From an uncultured Pseudomonadota bacterium (GTDB lineage: Bacteria > Pseudomonadota > Gammaproteobacteria > Steroidobacterales > Steroidobacteraceae), in assembly GCA_903927005.1 (NCBI GenBank), contig CAIYLH010000070.1, positions 1-64,000 of the forward strand: DNA of 64,000 bases, written 5' to 3'. The notes beneath the pieces were generated by a model, which saw only the letters and a list, made by a program, of their open reading frames with translations, was not told the origin of the DNA and ran no database searches. The first letter of the stretch is position 1. Every line of letters starts with the position of its first letter. Below are positions 17,566-25,732 of the stretch, in pieces. A program made the position numbers and the translations under genes.

Positions 17566-17863
17566 GGTCGTTCCGCCCGCAAACCCCGGCCCACCGCAAT
17601 TCGGGGCGGGAGCAGTCGGCGGAACTGAATTCGGCTGCAAAATGCGCGCACGTAGGCGGCGGCTCGCGTCGTCGTTTGCGATTGACCCCGACGCGTGCCG
17701 CGGCGATGGCACGGGGATCCTGGGCGTTCTTTGATTCCGTTTCGCGGCAGACCCTGATGACATGGCGGGCCGGCACGCATTCAGTCGGCTTGGTCTTTTT
17801 AGCCGCACCCCATACTCAATAGTTGCCGCAACGCCTGAGATTCCAATAGAATCTGCGGCCTGC

Positions 17864-17934
17864 GCGGGTGTAGTTCAATGGTAGAACTGCAGCTTCCCAA
17901 GCTGCTAACGTGGGTTCGATTCCCATCACCCGCT
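17864..17934 (+). tRNA. tRNA-Gly (CCC anticodon)
   Basis: The gene starts GCGGGTGTAGTTCAATGGTA and folds with acceptor GCGGGTG/CACCCGC, an anticodon stem GCAGC/GCTGC around a TTCCCAA loop (anticodon CCC), and T-arm GTGGGTTCGATTCCCAT. Discriminator T is at 17934 and the next three bases are CAA, so CCA is not encoded exactly. The toxin-antitoxin pair begins about 260 bases downstream, in the same orientation. Confidence 0.93.
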
Positions 17935-18172
17935 CAAAACCCGCTTTCGCCCAAGGCAACATCAGGCAACGAGATCGCGCATAACACGATGGTCGAATGA
18001 CTGGTGTTTATGCTTTGCCGATCCCTGCGATTCGGCTCAGCGTTGCCCTGCGTGGCCCGCGGATGCCCCAGCAATCGCCCGTCGCGTCGCACGCGGTGCT
18101 TTCCCAGAAAGTCGCCTGCGATTCCTCTCGCCTTTGTCGGTGCAGGCGCGACGTCCCATGTCTTGCGCAGCG

Positions 18173-18190
18173 GTATAACCACGGTTATAC
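18173..18190. promoter_or_regulatory. perfect palindrome upstream of the antitoxin, candidate operator
   Basis: GTATAACC and GGTTATAC are perfect 8-base arms separated by AC. They end seven bases before the GTG start of the antitoxin and overlap a TATAC sequence that could serve as a -10 box. Ribbon-helix-helix antitoxins bind such sites cooperatively with their toxin, so this is a good operator candidate. Confidence 0.6.
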
Positions 18191-18197
18191 TTGTGAT

Positions 18198-18440
18198 GTG
18201 AAAACCGCGATTTCGATTCCGGATGAAATCTTCGAGCAGGCCGAGCGGCTCGCGAAGAGCCGGGGCTGGTCGCGAAGCGAGCTGTATGCGAATGCCGTAT
18301 CCGCCTTCGTCAACAGCGAGCGGTTTTTGGGCGTGCGCGAGACACTCGATGCCGTTTACGGCGATCACGCGGATGACTCTGCGCTTGATCCGCTGCTTGC
18401 GACTGCGCAGGCGCGATCCCTGGCCCAGGGGAAGTGGTAG
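18198..18440 (+). CDS. ribbon-helix-helix antitoxin of a MazF-type pair
   Basis: The 80-residue protein starts VKTAISIPDEIFEQAERLAK and continues RGWSRSELYANAVSAF, a classic ribbon-helix-helix pattern (beta strand, then two helices with SRSELY at the turn). The C-terminal half is acidic and probably disordered until it meets the toxin. The GTG at 18198 follows a palindromic operator, and the stop overlaps the toxin start. It differs in fold from the AbrB-type antitoxin at the left edge of the window, so the two pairs are not recent duplicates. Confidence 0.85.
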   Translation: MKTAISIPDEIFEQAERLAKSRGWSRSELYANAVSAFVNSERFLGVRETLDAVYGDHADDSALDPLLATAQARSLAQGKW

Positions 18441-18778
18441 TGCGTCGCGGAGAAATCTGGTGGGCATCCCTCGGAGAACTTCAGGGGTCTGGACCTGGAT
18501 TCAGAAGGCCTGTACTCGTGGTCCAGTCCAACGAGTTCAATGAAAGCGCTATCGGTACGGCCATTTGTGCAGCGATAACATCGAACATTCGCTTGGCTGC
18601 CGCTCCCGGCAACGTCCGGGTCACCCGCCGCATCAGCAGCCTGGCCCACGACTCGGTCATCAACGTTTCGCAGCTCATCACACTAGACAAAAGCATGTTG
18701 ACTGAGTTGGTGAGTCGACTGCCCGCAGAAGCACTGCGTGAGGTGGATGCCGGTATAAAGTTGGTGTTGGCGCTTTAG
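18440..18778 (+). CDS. MazF/PemK-type endoribonuclease toxin
   Basis: The 112-residue protein begins VRRGEIWWASLGELQGSGPG and has the RRPVLVVQSNEFN, AIGTAICAAITSN, and ISSLAHDSVINVSQLITLDK segments of MazF/PemK toxins, which cleave mRNA. The Arg of RRPVLVVQ and the Thr/Ser of the following strand, implicated in catalysis in the family, are present. Length is normal and no lesion is seen. GTG codons at 18434 and 18440 both overlap the antitoxin stop; the second is chosen because the family begins (M/V)RRGEIW. Confidence 0.9.
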   Translation: MRRGEIWWASLGELQGSGPGFRRPVLVVQSNEFNESAIGTAICAAITSNIRLAAAPGNVRVTRRISSLAHDSVINVSQLITLDKSMLTELVSRLPAEALREVDAGIKLVLAL

Positions 18779-18836
18779 CTCAAGAAGGCAGATCGGCCGT
18801 TGGAGCATGTGCTCACACGTAAATCGCTCGCGGCCC

Positions 18837-18864
18837 CGCCCGCGCACCTGGCGGTGCGCGGGCG
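18837..18864. terminator. GC-rich hairpin between convergent genes
   Basis: CGCCCGCGCACC and GGTGCGCGGGCG pair perfectly over 12 bases around TGGC. The hairpin lies five bases past the stop of the leftward BNR-repeat gene and about 60 bases after the toxin stop. There is no T-run, so termination strength is uncertain. It may work for both directions. Confidence 0.55.
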
Positions 18865-18869
18865 TTCGC

Positions 18870-21800
18870 TCATTCTTCGTCGGCTGAGTTGAGATCCCGC
18901 GCCGGCCGTTGGTCCGGCTGGATTGGCGACAGATGCGCGGACTTCAGCTGGCCATTCATAGTTGATATCCCGGCCAGGAGCTTCGTCCAGGCCGCCCGCG
19001 GCGCCGCGAACTCCGCACTAATTACCTCGAACGCATCACTCTGCGCAGCCGTCGGGGCAGCGTCAGCACGCGTCACCGCAAGGTACAGCGTAGCCGCGTC
19101 AGCTTGCAGGGCCGGCAGCAGCCGCGCTCCACCCGCTGCCGCTCCCTGCGGCGCTTCAACCAGCTTCGCGGCGCGCCCGTCGAGCTCATGTAGCGCCGAC
19201 GCGAGCTTGCCGGTCGCGCGCAGGGCCTTCACCTGCTCGCGTACCGACGTAACCCCGAGCAACGCACGTGAAGTATCAGTCAGCAGACCCGAGAGCTTCT
19301 GCGCCAACTGCAGCTGCGTGGCGAGCGCCGCAGCGTCAGCCGGAACGCGAGGATCGGGCTTGAGGGTCAAGGGCGCCTCGCTACGGCGGCCCTCCACCGT
19401 CAGGCGTACGTGGTACTGGCCGGCCAGCGCGACCGGCCCTTCCGGGCCACGCGGCGTCGCGTGCGGCACAGCGCTAATCGGATAGCCACGCGTGATGCTG
19501 AGCGGTGCCGGGTACTGCAGGTCCCAGACCCAGCGATGCATCCCTGCGCGAGTCGACAAACTGGCTGCTGGCTTGACCCAGTAAGGCGGAATCAACTGAC
19601 TGGCGAGGTCCTCGGCAGACGGCTCGAGTGGATCGCTGCTCGAGTAACTGCGCACGAGCGCCCCATTCGCATCGAGAATTTCCAACTGTACGGCGCCCTT
19701 GGCGTCGTGCGGCAGGTAATACTCGATCACGGCTCCTGCCGGCGGGTTGGCAGCAGTCGGCTCGTCGGGCGGGATCGGCGTATCCGACCAAGTGCTACGC
19801 ATCACTCGATAGGTCACAGCAGGTGTCGCAAGGAACGTGTCGCTCATACGGGCGGGCGACAGCTCACGCAGCCTCGCGATGTCATCGAGAATCCAGAAAC
19901 CGCGACCGTGGGTGGCCACAATCAGATCGTCATCATGGATCGCCAGATCGCGCATGGAGGTGTGCGGCAGGTTAGCCTGCAGCGAATCCCAGTGATCGCC
20001 GGCATCAAAGGAGATCCATACCGCGGATTCGGTCGCCGCGAAGAGCAGCCCGGCACGGCGCGTGTCCTCGCGCACGGCATTGACGGCCGCGTCTGCCGGC
20101 AGACCCGCAGAGATCAACTGCCAAGTCCTGCCGGCGTCGCGCGTCCGGTAGACATACGGGCGGCGGTCATCGATACGGAACCGACTGACAGAGACGTAGG
20201 CTGTGTCGGCATCGAAGTGCGACGCCTCAATTTGGGTCACTTTGCTCCAAGGAGTCATAAGCGGCGGCGTGATGTCTGACCAATTCCCACCGCCATCGCG
20301 CGTATGCCATACCAGCCCGTCATCGGTTCCCGCCCACAGCGTGCCGGCCTGCAGCGGCGATGCGGCCAGCGAGTAAATCGCGCCACGCTGCTTGCCGGTG
20401 CTATCGGGGAAAAGCTTGCCGACGCTCGCCGGCATGCCGGGCTCCGCACGGGTGAGGTCCGGGCTGATTGCCTGCCAATGCCCGCCCCCATCGGTGGTGC
20501 GATAGAGCCTGTTCGCCGCGTAGTAAAGCGTGTGCGGATCCAGGGGCGAGAACAACAACGGCTCGGTGCGATCGACGCGAGCGGAGCCGCGCAGCGGCAG
20601 TGGCGTTACGTTCTGTATCTGCCCCGTCGACCAGTGGAACTTCGATACCTCGTTGCGGCCAGCGCCATACACGACATCGGGGTCAAGCGGATCCGGGGCG
20701 ACGTAACCGTATTCGATCGTGCCAACCGGACGCCAGTCCCGAACCGTGACCATCCCATCGTTGCCGCGGCTCGAAATGCAAACCGAGCCGCTCTCCTGTT
20801 GTCCCGAGCAGACGCGGTACGGAAAGGTCGGCGTGATGCCGACGTGGTACAGCTGCGCGGTCGGCTGGTTGAACCATGAACTCCACGTCTGACCGCCGTT
20901 CACGGTGACCACGGCACCTTGATCGGCAACCAAGGCGATGACGTTCGAATCGACGGGGCTGATCCACAGGTTCTGGTAGTCATCGCCGCCCGGTGCGCCG
21001 CGCAGTGCCGTCCATGTCCTGCCACCATCAAGGGACTTCGTCGACACGGTACTCGCGCTGTAGACCACGTCGGCGTTCTGCGGATCGACGCGCAGGACGG
21101 AGAGGTCACCGCCACCGATTCTCAGCGCCGGGCGCGGGTCCTGGGTAATTCGCACCCACGTCTCGCCCGCATCGTCGGAGCGGAACACACCAAGCCCAGC
21201 CGAGGAGGCGTAATCGCCGGGCTCGTTGGTACCGACGCTCAGGAATAGCCGGTTCGGGGCACTGGGCGCGATCGCAATGTTGGCCTGCGAGAGGTTCGCA
21301 GGGAGGCCCGCCGCCAGCTTGCGCCAGCTGGTACCGCCGTCGATGGACTTGTAGAGCCCACCGCCGGTACCGTTGAACTCGTTGTTGTCTTCCCACGGCC
21401 CGAGGCGCGCTTCCCAGAGCGCCGCGTAGACGACCTCAGGATGCTGCGGATCGATCACAACCGCACTGCCGCCGGTGTTTTCGTCCCGGGCCAGTACCTG
21501 CTGCCAGCTACGTCCGCCATCCAGCGAACGATAGATGCCACGCTCCGCACTCGGCCCATACGGGTGACCGAGTACCGCCGCAAATAGGCGGTCCGGGTTG
21601 TGCGGATCGACGGCCAGTTCGGGGATCTGCTGCGCTCCGGCAAGTCCCAGATGCACCCAGCTGCGGCCGCCATCGGCCGAGCGGTAGATGCCGTCGCCGA
21701 CCGACAGGTCAGGCCGGTACAGACCCTCGCCACTACCGACGTAGACGACGTTCGGGTCGGACGGCGCGACCGCGATCGCGCCTATCGACTGCGTGGGCTG

Positions 21801-22064
21801 GTCATCGAAAATGGGCTTCCAGGTCCGGCCGGCATCATCGGTCTTCCAGACGCCGCCGTTGACCGCGCCGACATAGAACACATTCGGCTGCGTGGGTACG
21901 CCGGCCACGGCCCGCGTGCGCCCGCCGCGGAACGGCCCGACCATCCGCCATTGCAGGTCCTGGAAGGCTCCAGCCGGCAGGGACTGCGCTTGGGCGAGGT
22001 CGGCGACTAGTCCAACCGAGAAGGCGATCAGCGCCCCGAGTAGAAATGAATTGCGTACGCGCAC
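18870..22064 (-). CDS. secreted BNR/sortilin-like beta-propeller protein
   Basis: The 1064-residue protein has a signal peptide ending near ADLAQAQS, then two beta-propellers made of BNR/Asp-box repeats (SADGGRSW, SLDGGRSW, SIDGGTSW, SDDAGETW, TRDGGGNW, TRDAGRTW and others). The first propeller opens with WRMVGPFRGGRTRAVAGVP. A beta-sandwich and a helical C-terminal domain (about 850-1064) follow. The family is annotated as glycosyl hydrolase or VPS10-like, but no catalytic residues can be pointed to and its ligand is unknown. The start is a GTG. A paralogue of the same architecture lies at 34526-37687 on the other strand. Confidence 0.88.
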   Translation of the reverse strand: MRVRNSFLLGALIAFSVGLVADLAQAQSLPAGAFQDLQWRMVGPFRGGRTRAVAGVPTQPNVFYVGAVNGGVWKTDDAGRTWKPIFDDQPTQSIGAIAVAPSDPNVVYVGSGEGLYRPDLSVGDGIYRSADGGRSWVHLGLAGAQQIPELAVDPHNPDRLFAAVLGHPYGPSAERGIYRSLDGGRSWQQVLARDENTGGSAVVIDPQHPEVVYAALWEARLGPWEDNNEFNGTGGGLYKSIDGGTSWRKLAAGLPANLSQANIAIAPSAPNRLFLSVGTNEPGDYASSAGLGVFRSDDAGETWVRITQDPRPALRIGGGDLSVLRVDPQNADVVYSASTVSTKSLDGGRTWTALRGAPGGDDYQNLWISPVDSNVIALVADQGAVVTVNGGQTWSSWFNQPTAQLYHVGITPTFPYRVCSGQQESGSVCISSRGNDGMVTVRDWRPVGTIEYGYVAPDPLDPDVVYGAGRNEVSKFHWSTGQIQNVTPLPLRGSARVDRTEPLLFSPLDPHTLYYAANRLYRTTDGGGHWQAISPDLTRAEPGMPASVGKLFPDSTGKQRGAIYSLAASPLQAGTLWAGTDDGLVWHTRDGGGNWSDITPPLMTPWSKVTQIEASHFDADTAYVSVSRFRIDDRRPYVYRTRDAGRTWQLISAGLPADAAVNAVREDTRRAGLLFAATESAVWISFDAGDHWDSLQANLPHTSMRDLAIHDDDLIVATHGRGFWILDDIARLRELSPARMSDTFLATPAVTYRVMRSTWSDTPIPPDEPTAANPPAGAVIEYYLPHDAKGAVQLEILDANGALVRSYSSSDPLEPSAEDLASQLIPPYWVKPAASLSTRAGMHRWVWDLQYPAPLSITRGYPISAVPHATPRGPEGPVALAGQYHVRLTVEGRRSEAPLTLKPDPRVPADAAALATQLQLAQKLSGLLTDTSRALLGVTSVREQVKALRATGKLASALHELDGRAAKLVEAPQGAAAGGARLLPALQADAATLYLAVTRADAAPTAAQSDAFEVISAEFAAPRAAWTKLLAGISTMNGQLKSAHLSPIQPDQRPARDLNSADEE

Positions 22065-22371
22065 TGTGTGAAGCTCCGGCCGTCTTGACTGGGACCAGCA
22101 GCATAATCCGGCGTACCCGGCAATTGCGAACCCCCCTCCTTTTCAGCCCCCCCCCGACCCACGCCGCGAGGCGGCCCTGGGGATTCGAGACAAGCCATCC
22201 ATGCTTGGAAAGGGCGCCACAGCTGCTGCAAATGACGGGTTTTCCTCAGACTGGAAGTTGACTGACTTCACATAACGATCGGCGCCAAGACGGCATTGTC
22301 TACCCCAGTAACGACGCAGCAGGCCGCACCGGACCGACCGGCCGCAGCGACAACATAAAAGGGGGAAACAC
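22065..22371. other. 307-base divergent intergenic region
   Basis: This separates the leftward BNR-repeat gene and a small rightward lipoprotein-like gene and should hold both promoters. A run of C residues (22143-22152) is noticeable. No gene or clear hairpin was recognised. Confidence 0.5.
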
Positions 22372-22725
22372 ATGGACGCGAAACACCTGCTAGCTCTGCT
22401 GGTGCTGGGATGCACCACCGGCTGCGCCACAGTCGGCCCGACGATGCCCATCGAGGCCCAACTAGCGGCCGCTTCCGAGCGGCTTCAGGCAGTCACCGCG
22501 GACGAACGCACGCCGCTGGCGCTCACCGACATCGGACGCCCACTCACCCGCCGCAACGCCCACAGCCGCGTCGACTGGACTGGCGCGCTTGGTATCACCC
22601 GCAACCGCGTCAAGACCTGGCCCGTCGTGCGCTCGCTGCGCGCGCTACAGCCGCAGACCTTCGATCACCTCGGCGTCACCCTGGAACACGATCAGGTCGG
22701 GCTGACGTTCTCGACACGGTTCTGA
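22372..22725 (+). CDS. small predicted lipoprotein of unknown function
   Basis: The 117-residue product starts MDAKHLLALLVLGCTTGCAT, a lipoprotein signal peptide with two possible lipidated Cys residues (in VLGC or TTGC). The remainder is charged and has no recognised domain. A ribosome binding site-like AAAGGGGGAA lies eight bases before the ATG. It is probably anchored in the envelope. It stands alone, with no obvious operon partner. Confidence 0.6.
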   Translation: MDAKHLLALLVLGCTTGCATVGPTMPIEAQLAAASERLQAVTADERTPLALTDIGRPLTRRNAHSRVDWTGALGITRNRVKTWPVVRSLRALQPQTFDHLGVTLEHDQVGLTFSTRF

Positions 22726-22838
22726 GCGGACCGCCCAACGCGGTCGCGACGGACCGACTTGGGCCGCGATGCGGCCCACGCCAAAAATACTGGTAGAGAT
22801 TCGGCGCGACGGTCCGGCCGCGCAGGGAAGGCACCGCC

Positions 22839-23252
22839 TCAGGCGTGCGCGGCGTCGCGCTCCAGACGCTTAGCAGCGGCCGTAAGTACCGCCCACTGCC
22901 AGCCGAAGCCAACCGCAAGCGCAACCGGTACGGTACCCAACCAGATCACGACCGGGACGGCGACCGTCCCAACCGCAAGCGCGGTGGAAACCACGACGCA
23001 CCACCCGCACCAATGCGCGCGGGCGCGGATTCTTCGCGGCGAAGCGCTGGCGTAACGGGCGAGCTCTGCTGTCTCCAATACCTCACACTCAAAGTCCGTC
23101 AGCTCGGGTACCTTCTTGGCAGGCGTGGGACACGGCAGGTCCACGAGCAGCGGCTCACGCCACCGAACGTGTTGCTGCGGCACCGACACTTCGACGGTCG
23201 CAATCGCCCATTCGTCGGAAGTCACGTCCAGTTGGCGGCAGGTGTGGCTCAT
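22839..23252 (-). CDS. hypothetical membrane protein with two C-terminal helices
   Basis: I do not recognise a family. The 137-residue product from the ATG at 23252 has a soluble N-terminal half (MSHTCRQLDVTSDEWAIATV) with a proline-rich segment, then two hydrophobic helices (CVVVSTALAVGTVAVPVVIW and TVPVALAVGFGWQWAVLTAA). A longer frame reaches 23363 but its extra residues look non-native. It ends near an uncharacterised lipoprotein gene on the opposite strand. Codon usage is compatible with a real gene but evidence is modest. Confidence 0.45.
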   Translation of the reverse strand: MSHTCRQLDVTSDEWAIATVEVSVPQQHVRWREPLLVDLPCPTPAKKVPELTDFECEVLETAELARYASASPRRIRARAHWCGWCVVVSTALAVGTVAVPVVIWLGTVPVALAVGFGWQWAVLTAAAKRLERDAAHA

Positions 23253-23473
23253 GGCGGGTCCCTCGAGGACGGTCGACCAAGGCTGGTCGACCTGCGTGAA
23301 CGGTGCCACGAAGCGCGGCCGGTTGACTCGACGCCGATCACAAAAAAATGCTGGCAGCGGCAAGCCACAGCCCGCAGCAGCAGCAAGCTAATCCAACTCC
23401 CTAGACGCCAGCGCGACAATCGATCAGAAACCGCGGTTACACTTGCGTCTGGTCCTGCCGCCGGAGACTTTCG

Positions 23474-24811
23474 ATGCCATCAATCGCCATGCTCCCTCGT
23501 ATCCAGCGCCTGCTCGCGCTGCTACTGACGACCGCACTGCTCACCGGCGCGGGCGCTGCCCTGGCGGCACCGGCCACAACAATGCTGCGCGCCGCGCGCC
23601 TGATCGACGGCCGGGGGGGCGCGCCACTGGCGCCGGCGATGGTACGGATCGAGGGCGATCGGATCGTCGCAGTAGCCAGCTCACTGCCCGTACCGGCTGG
23701 CGCACGCGTGATCGACCTCGGCGAATCGACGCTACTGCCAGGCTTCATCGACCTGCACACCCACCTCACTGGCCGCAGCGATGTGCACTGGGAGGAAGCG
23801 CTGCTGAAGACGACGCCTCCCGAGGAAGCGCTCTGGGGCGCGCACTGGGCGGAAGTCACGCTGATGACCGGCTTTACCACGGTGCGCGATATGGGCCCGA
23901 ACTGGCCCTACATCGACGTCGCTTTGCGCGATGCGATCGAGGCAGGTGCCGTTCGCGGCCCACGCATGCTCGTGGCCGGAGCCTATGTCTCATCCACCGG
24001 CGGCGCCGGCGATGCCAGTCAATACTCACGCTACGTCGACGTGCCGTTGGTCCGCAACCTTGCCGACGGCCCGGTGGAGATCACCAAGGCGGTACGCACG
24101 AACTTCAAGAATGGCGCCGACTTCATCAAGATTCTTGCGACCGGCGCCGTACTTTCGAAGGGCATCGCGCCCGGCGCCCAGCAGTATTCTGAAGAGGAGA
24201 TCCGCGCCGCCGTGATCGAGGCGCGTCGCTGGGGACGCGATGTGGCCGCACATGCCCATGGCAGCGAGGGCATAAAGACGGCAATTCGGGCCGGCGTCCA
24301 CACGATTGACCATGGATCCGGCCTGGACGACGAGGCCGTTGCGCTACTCAAGGCACAACCAACGACCTACACCTACTACGTGCCGACGCTCGCGCTGCTC
24401 GCCTCGGCAATCGACGACGGCGAGTCAGCGACAATTCCAGGCCCCGAGATGGAGCGCATGCGCGCTCTGCGGACGATGGCTGAGGCCGCGTTTCGCCGGG
24501 CGCTTGCCGCCGGTCTGCCGATAGGCTTCGGCACCGACGCGCCAGTCATTCCGCACGGGCGCAACGCGCGTGAATTCCGCACTCGCGTTCACCTGGGCGA
24601 GACCCCAATGTCCGCACTCGTGTCAGCGACCCGTCTCAATGCTGAGATCCTCCACCTCCAGGACCGCCTCGGCACGGTCGAAGTGGGCAAGTTCGCGGAC
24701 CTCGTCGCAGTACCTGGCAATCCGCTGGCCGACATCACTGCCACCGAGCGGGTTGGCTTTGTAATGAAGGGCGGCGTCATTTACCGGCAGGAGCTGGCAC
24801 GCGGCCGCTAG
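23474..24811 (+). CDS. secreted metal-dependent amidohydrolase
   Basis: The 445-residue protein has a signal peptide (LLALLLTTALLTGAGAALAA) and the full amidohydrolase motif set. These are GFIDLHTHLTG (metal His pair), FIKILATGA (the Lys that is carbamylated in related imidopeptidases), AAHAHGSEG, TIDHGSGLDD and GFGTDAPVIPHG (final Asp). It resembles the imidazolonepropionase-like group that cleaves Xaa-Pro dipeptides or acylated amino acids. Substrate is not determined. The aminoglycoside phosphotransferase pseudogene starts 25 bases downstream, suggesting a former two-gene unit. Confidence 0.9.
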   Translation: MPSIAMLPRIQRLLALLLTTALLTGAGAALAAPATTMLRAARLIDGRGGAPLAPAMVRIEGDRIVAVASSLPVPAGARVIDLGESTLLPGFIDLHTHLTGRSDVHWEEALLKTTPPEEALWGAHWAEVTLMTGFTTVRDMGPNWPYIDVALRDAIEAGAVRGPRMLVAGAYVSSTGGAGDASQYSRYVDVPLVRNLADGPVEITKAVRTNFKNGADFIKILATGAVLSKGIAPGAQQYSEEEIRAAVIEARRWGRDVAAHAHGSEGIKTAIRAGVHTIDHGSGLDDEAVALLKAQPTTYTYYVPTLALLASAIDDGESATIPGPEMERMRALRTMAEAAFRRALAAGLPIGFGTDAPVIPHGRNAREFRTRVHLGETPMSALVSATRLNAEILHLQDRLGTVEVGKFADLVAVPGNPLADITATERVGFVMKGGVIYRQELARGR

Positions 24812-24836
24812 CGCCGACGCAGGATCGGCGCCACCG

Positions 24837-25678
24837 ATGGGGACACCTGCTGCCGAAGTGCCTATTGACGAGGAGCTCGTCCACAGGCTGCTTGCAGCGC
24901 AACACCCGGACCTCGCCGAACTGCCGGTAAGACCGGTCGCCGAGGGCTGGGACAACGCAATCTTCCGCATCGGCGACGCGCTGTCGATTCGACTGCCGCT
25001 GGCGATCCCGGTGCCACTTCGCACCGGCCCGCCGCAGGACGAATATCCGTGGCACTGGAGCGTAACTCCATGGCTCGATGGAGAGACTGCAGCCCTGGCC
25101 GTGCCCGACTCCTCCCAAGGTGCGGCGCTCGCAGGCTTCCTCTCGGCGCTACACCGACCCGCGCCGCCAGATGCTCCGCACAATCCCTATCGGGGCGTTC
25201 CCATCATTGATCGGACCTCGACCTTTGAGGACCGCCTGCATCGCGTCGACACCCCCGGAGGTGCTCTTGCCACCAGACTGCGCGCGCTGTGGGAGGCAGC
25301 GATCGCCGCTCCCGTGGATCCGATTGCCTCATGGATACATGGCGATCTTCATCCGCGCAACGTGCTGGTTGCAGAGTGCCGTTTTGCGGCCGTACTCGAC
25401 TGGGGCGATCTCGCGGGCGACGATAGAGCAACCGACCTTGCTGCCGTGTGGATGCTGCTGCCTGACGCTGACGCACGCGCCAAGGCAATGGCCAGCTACG
25501 GACCCGCGCCGGCCGGCAGCGGGCGCGGGGGTGGGCCGTTTTGTTCGGCGTGATCCTGCTCGCGGCAGGGCGCGCGGACGACGAACGGATGGCCGCTATC
25601 GGCAGAAAGACCCTCTCCCGCCTGCTGGCGGACGAAGCCCGTGCCGGCAGTGACAAAACAGTCGCATTTCTTCTGTAG
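24837..25678 (+). pseudogene. aminoglycoside phosphotransferase family, deleted and frameshifted
   Basis: The N-terminal part (GDALSIRLP) runs directly into LAIPVPLRTGPP. In intact relatives about two dozen residues, including the helix carrying the conserved Glu of the nucleotide site, lie between these motifs. The catalytic loop WIHGDLHPRNVLV and metal Asp VLDWGDLAGDD remain. Near 25510 the frame shifts: the current frame ends at 25553 with GSGRGGGPFCSA. The family C-terminus (RARGWAVLFGVILLAAGR onward) continues in another frame to a stop at 25678. Two separate lesions argue for a decaying gene, although a sequencing error at the frameshift cannot be excluded. Confidence 0.75.
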
Positions 25679-25732
25679 CGTTGAAAGGCAGAGCCGGACG
25701 CCACAGCACAACCGCTCACAGGAGAAGCCCCC

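Noticed and set aside
17360-17822. A 153-codon plus-strand frame across the TnpB relic and downstream
   Set aside because: It is Arg/Ser/Pro-rich, in a different frame from the TnpB match, and has no start signal.
22839-23363. Longer version of the two-helix membrane protein
   Set aside because: The added residues (Arg/Pro-rich) look non-native, and the ATG at 23252 gives a more natural start.
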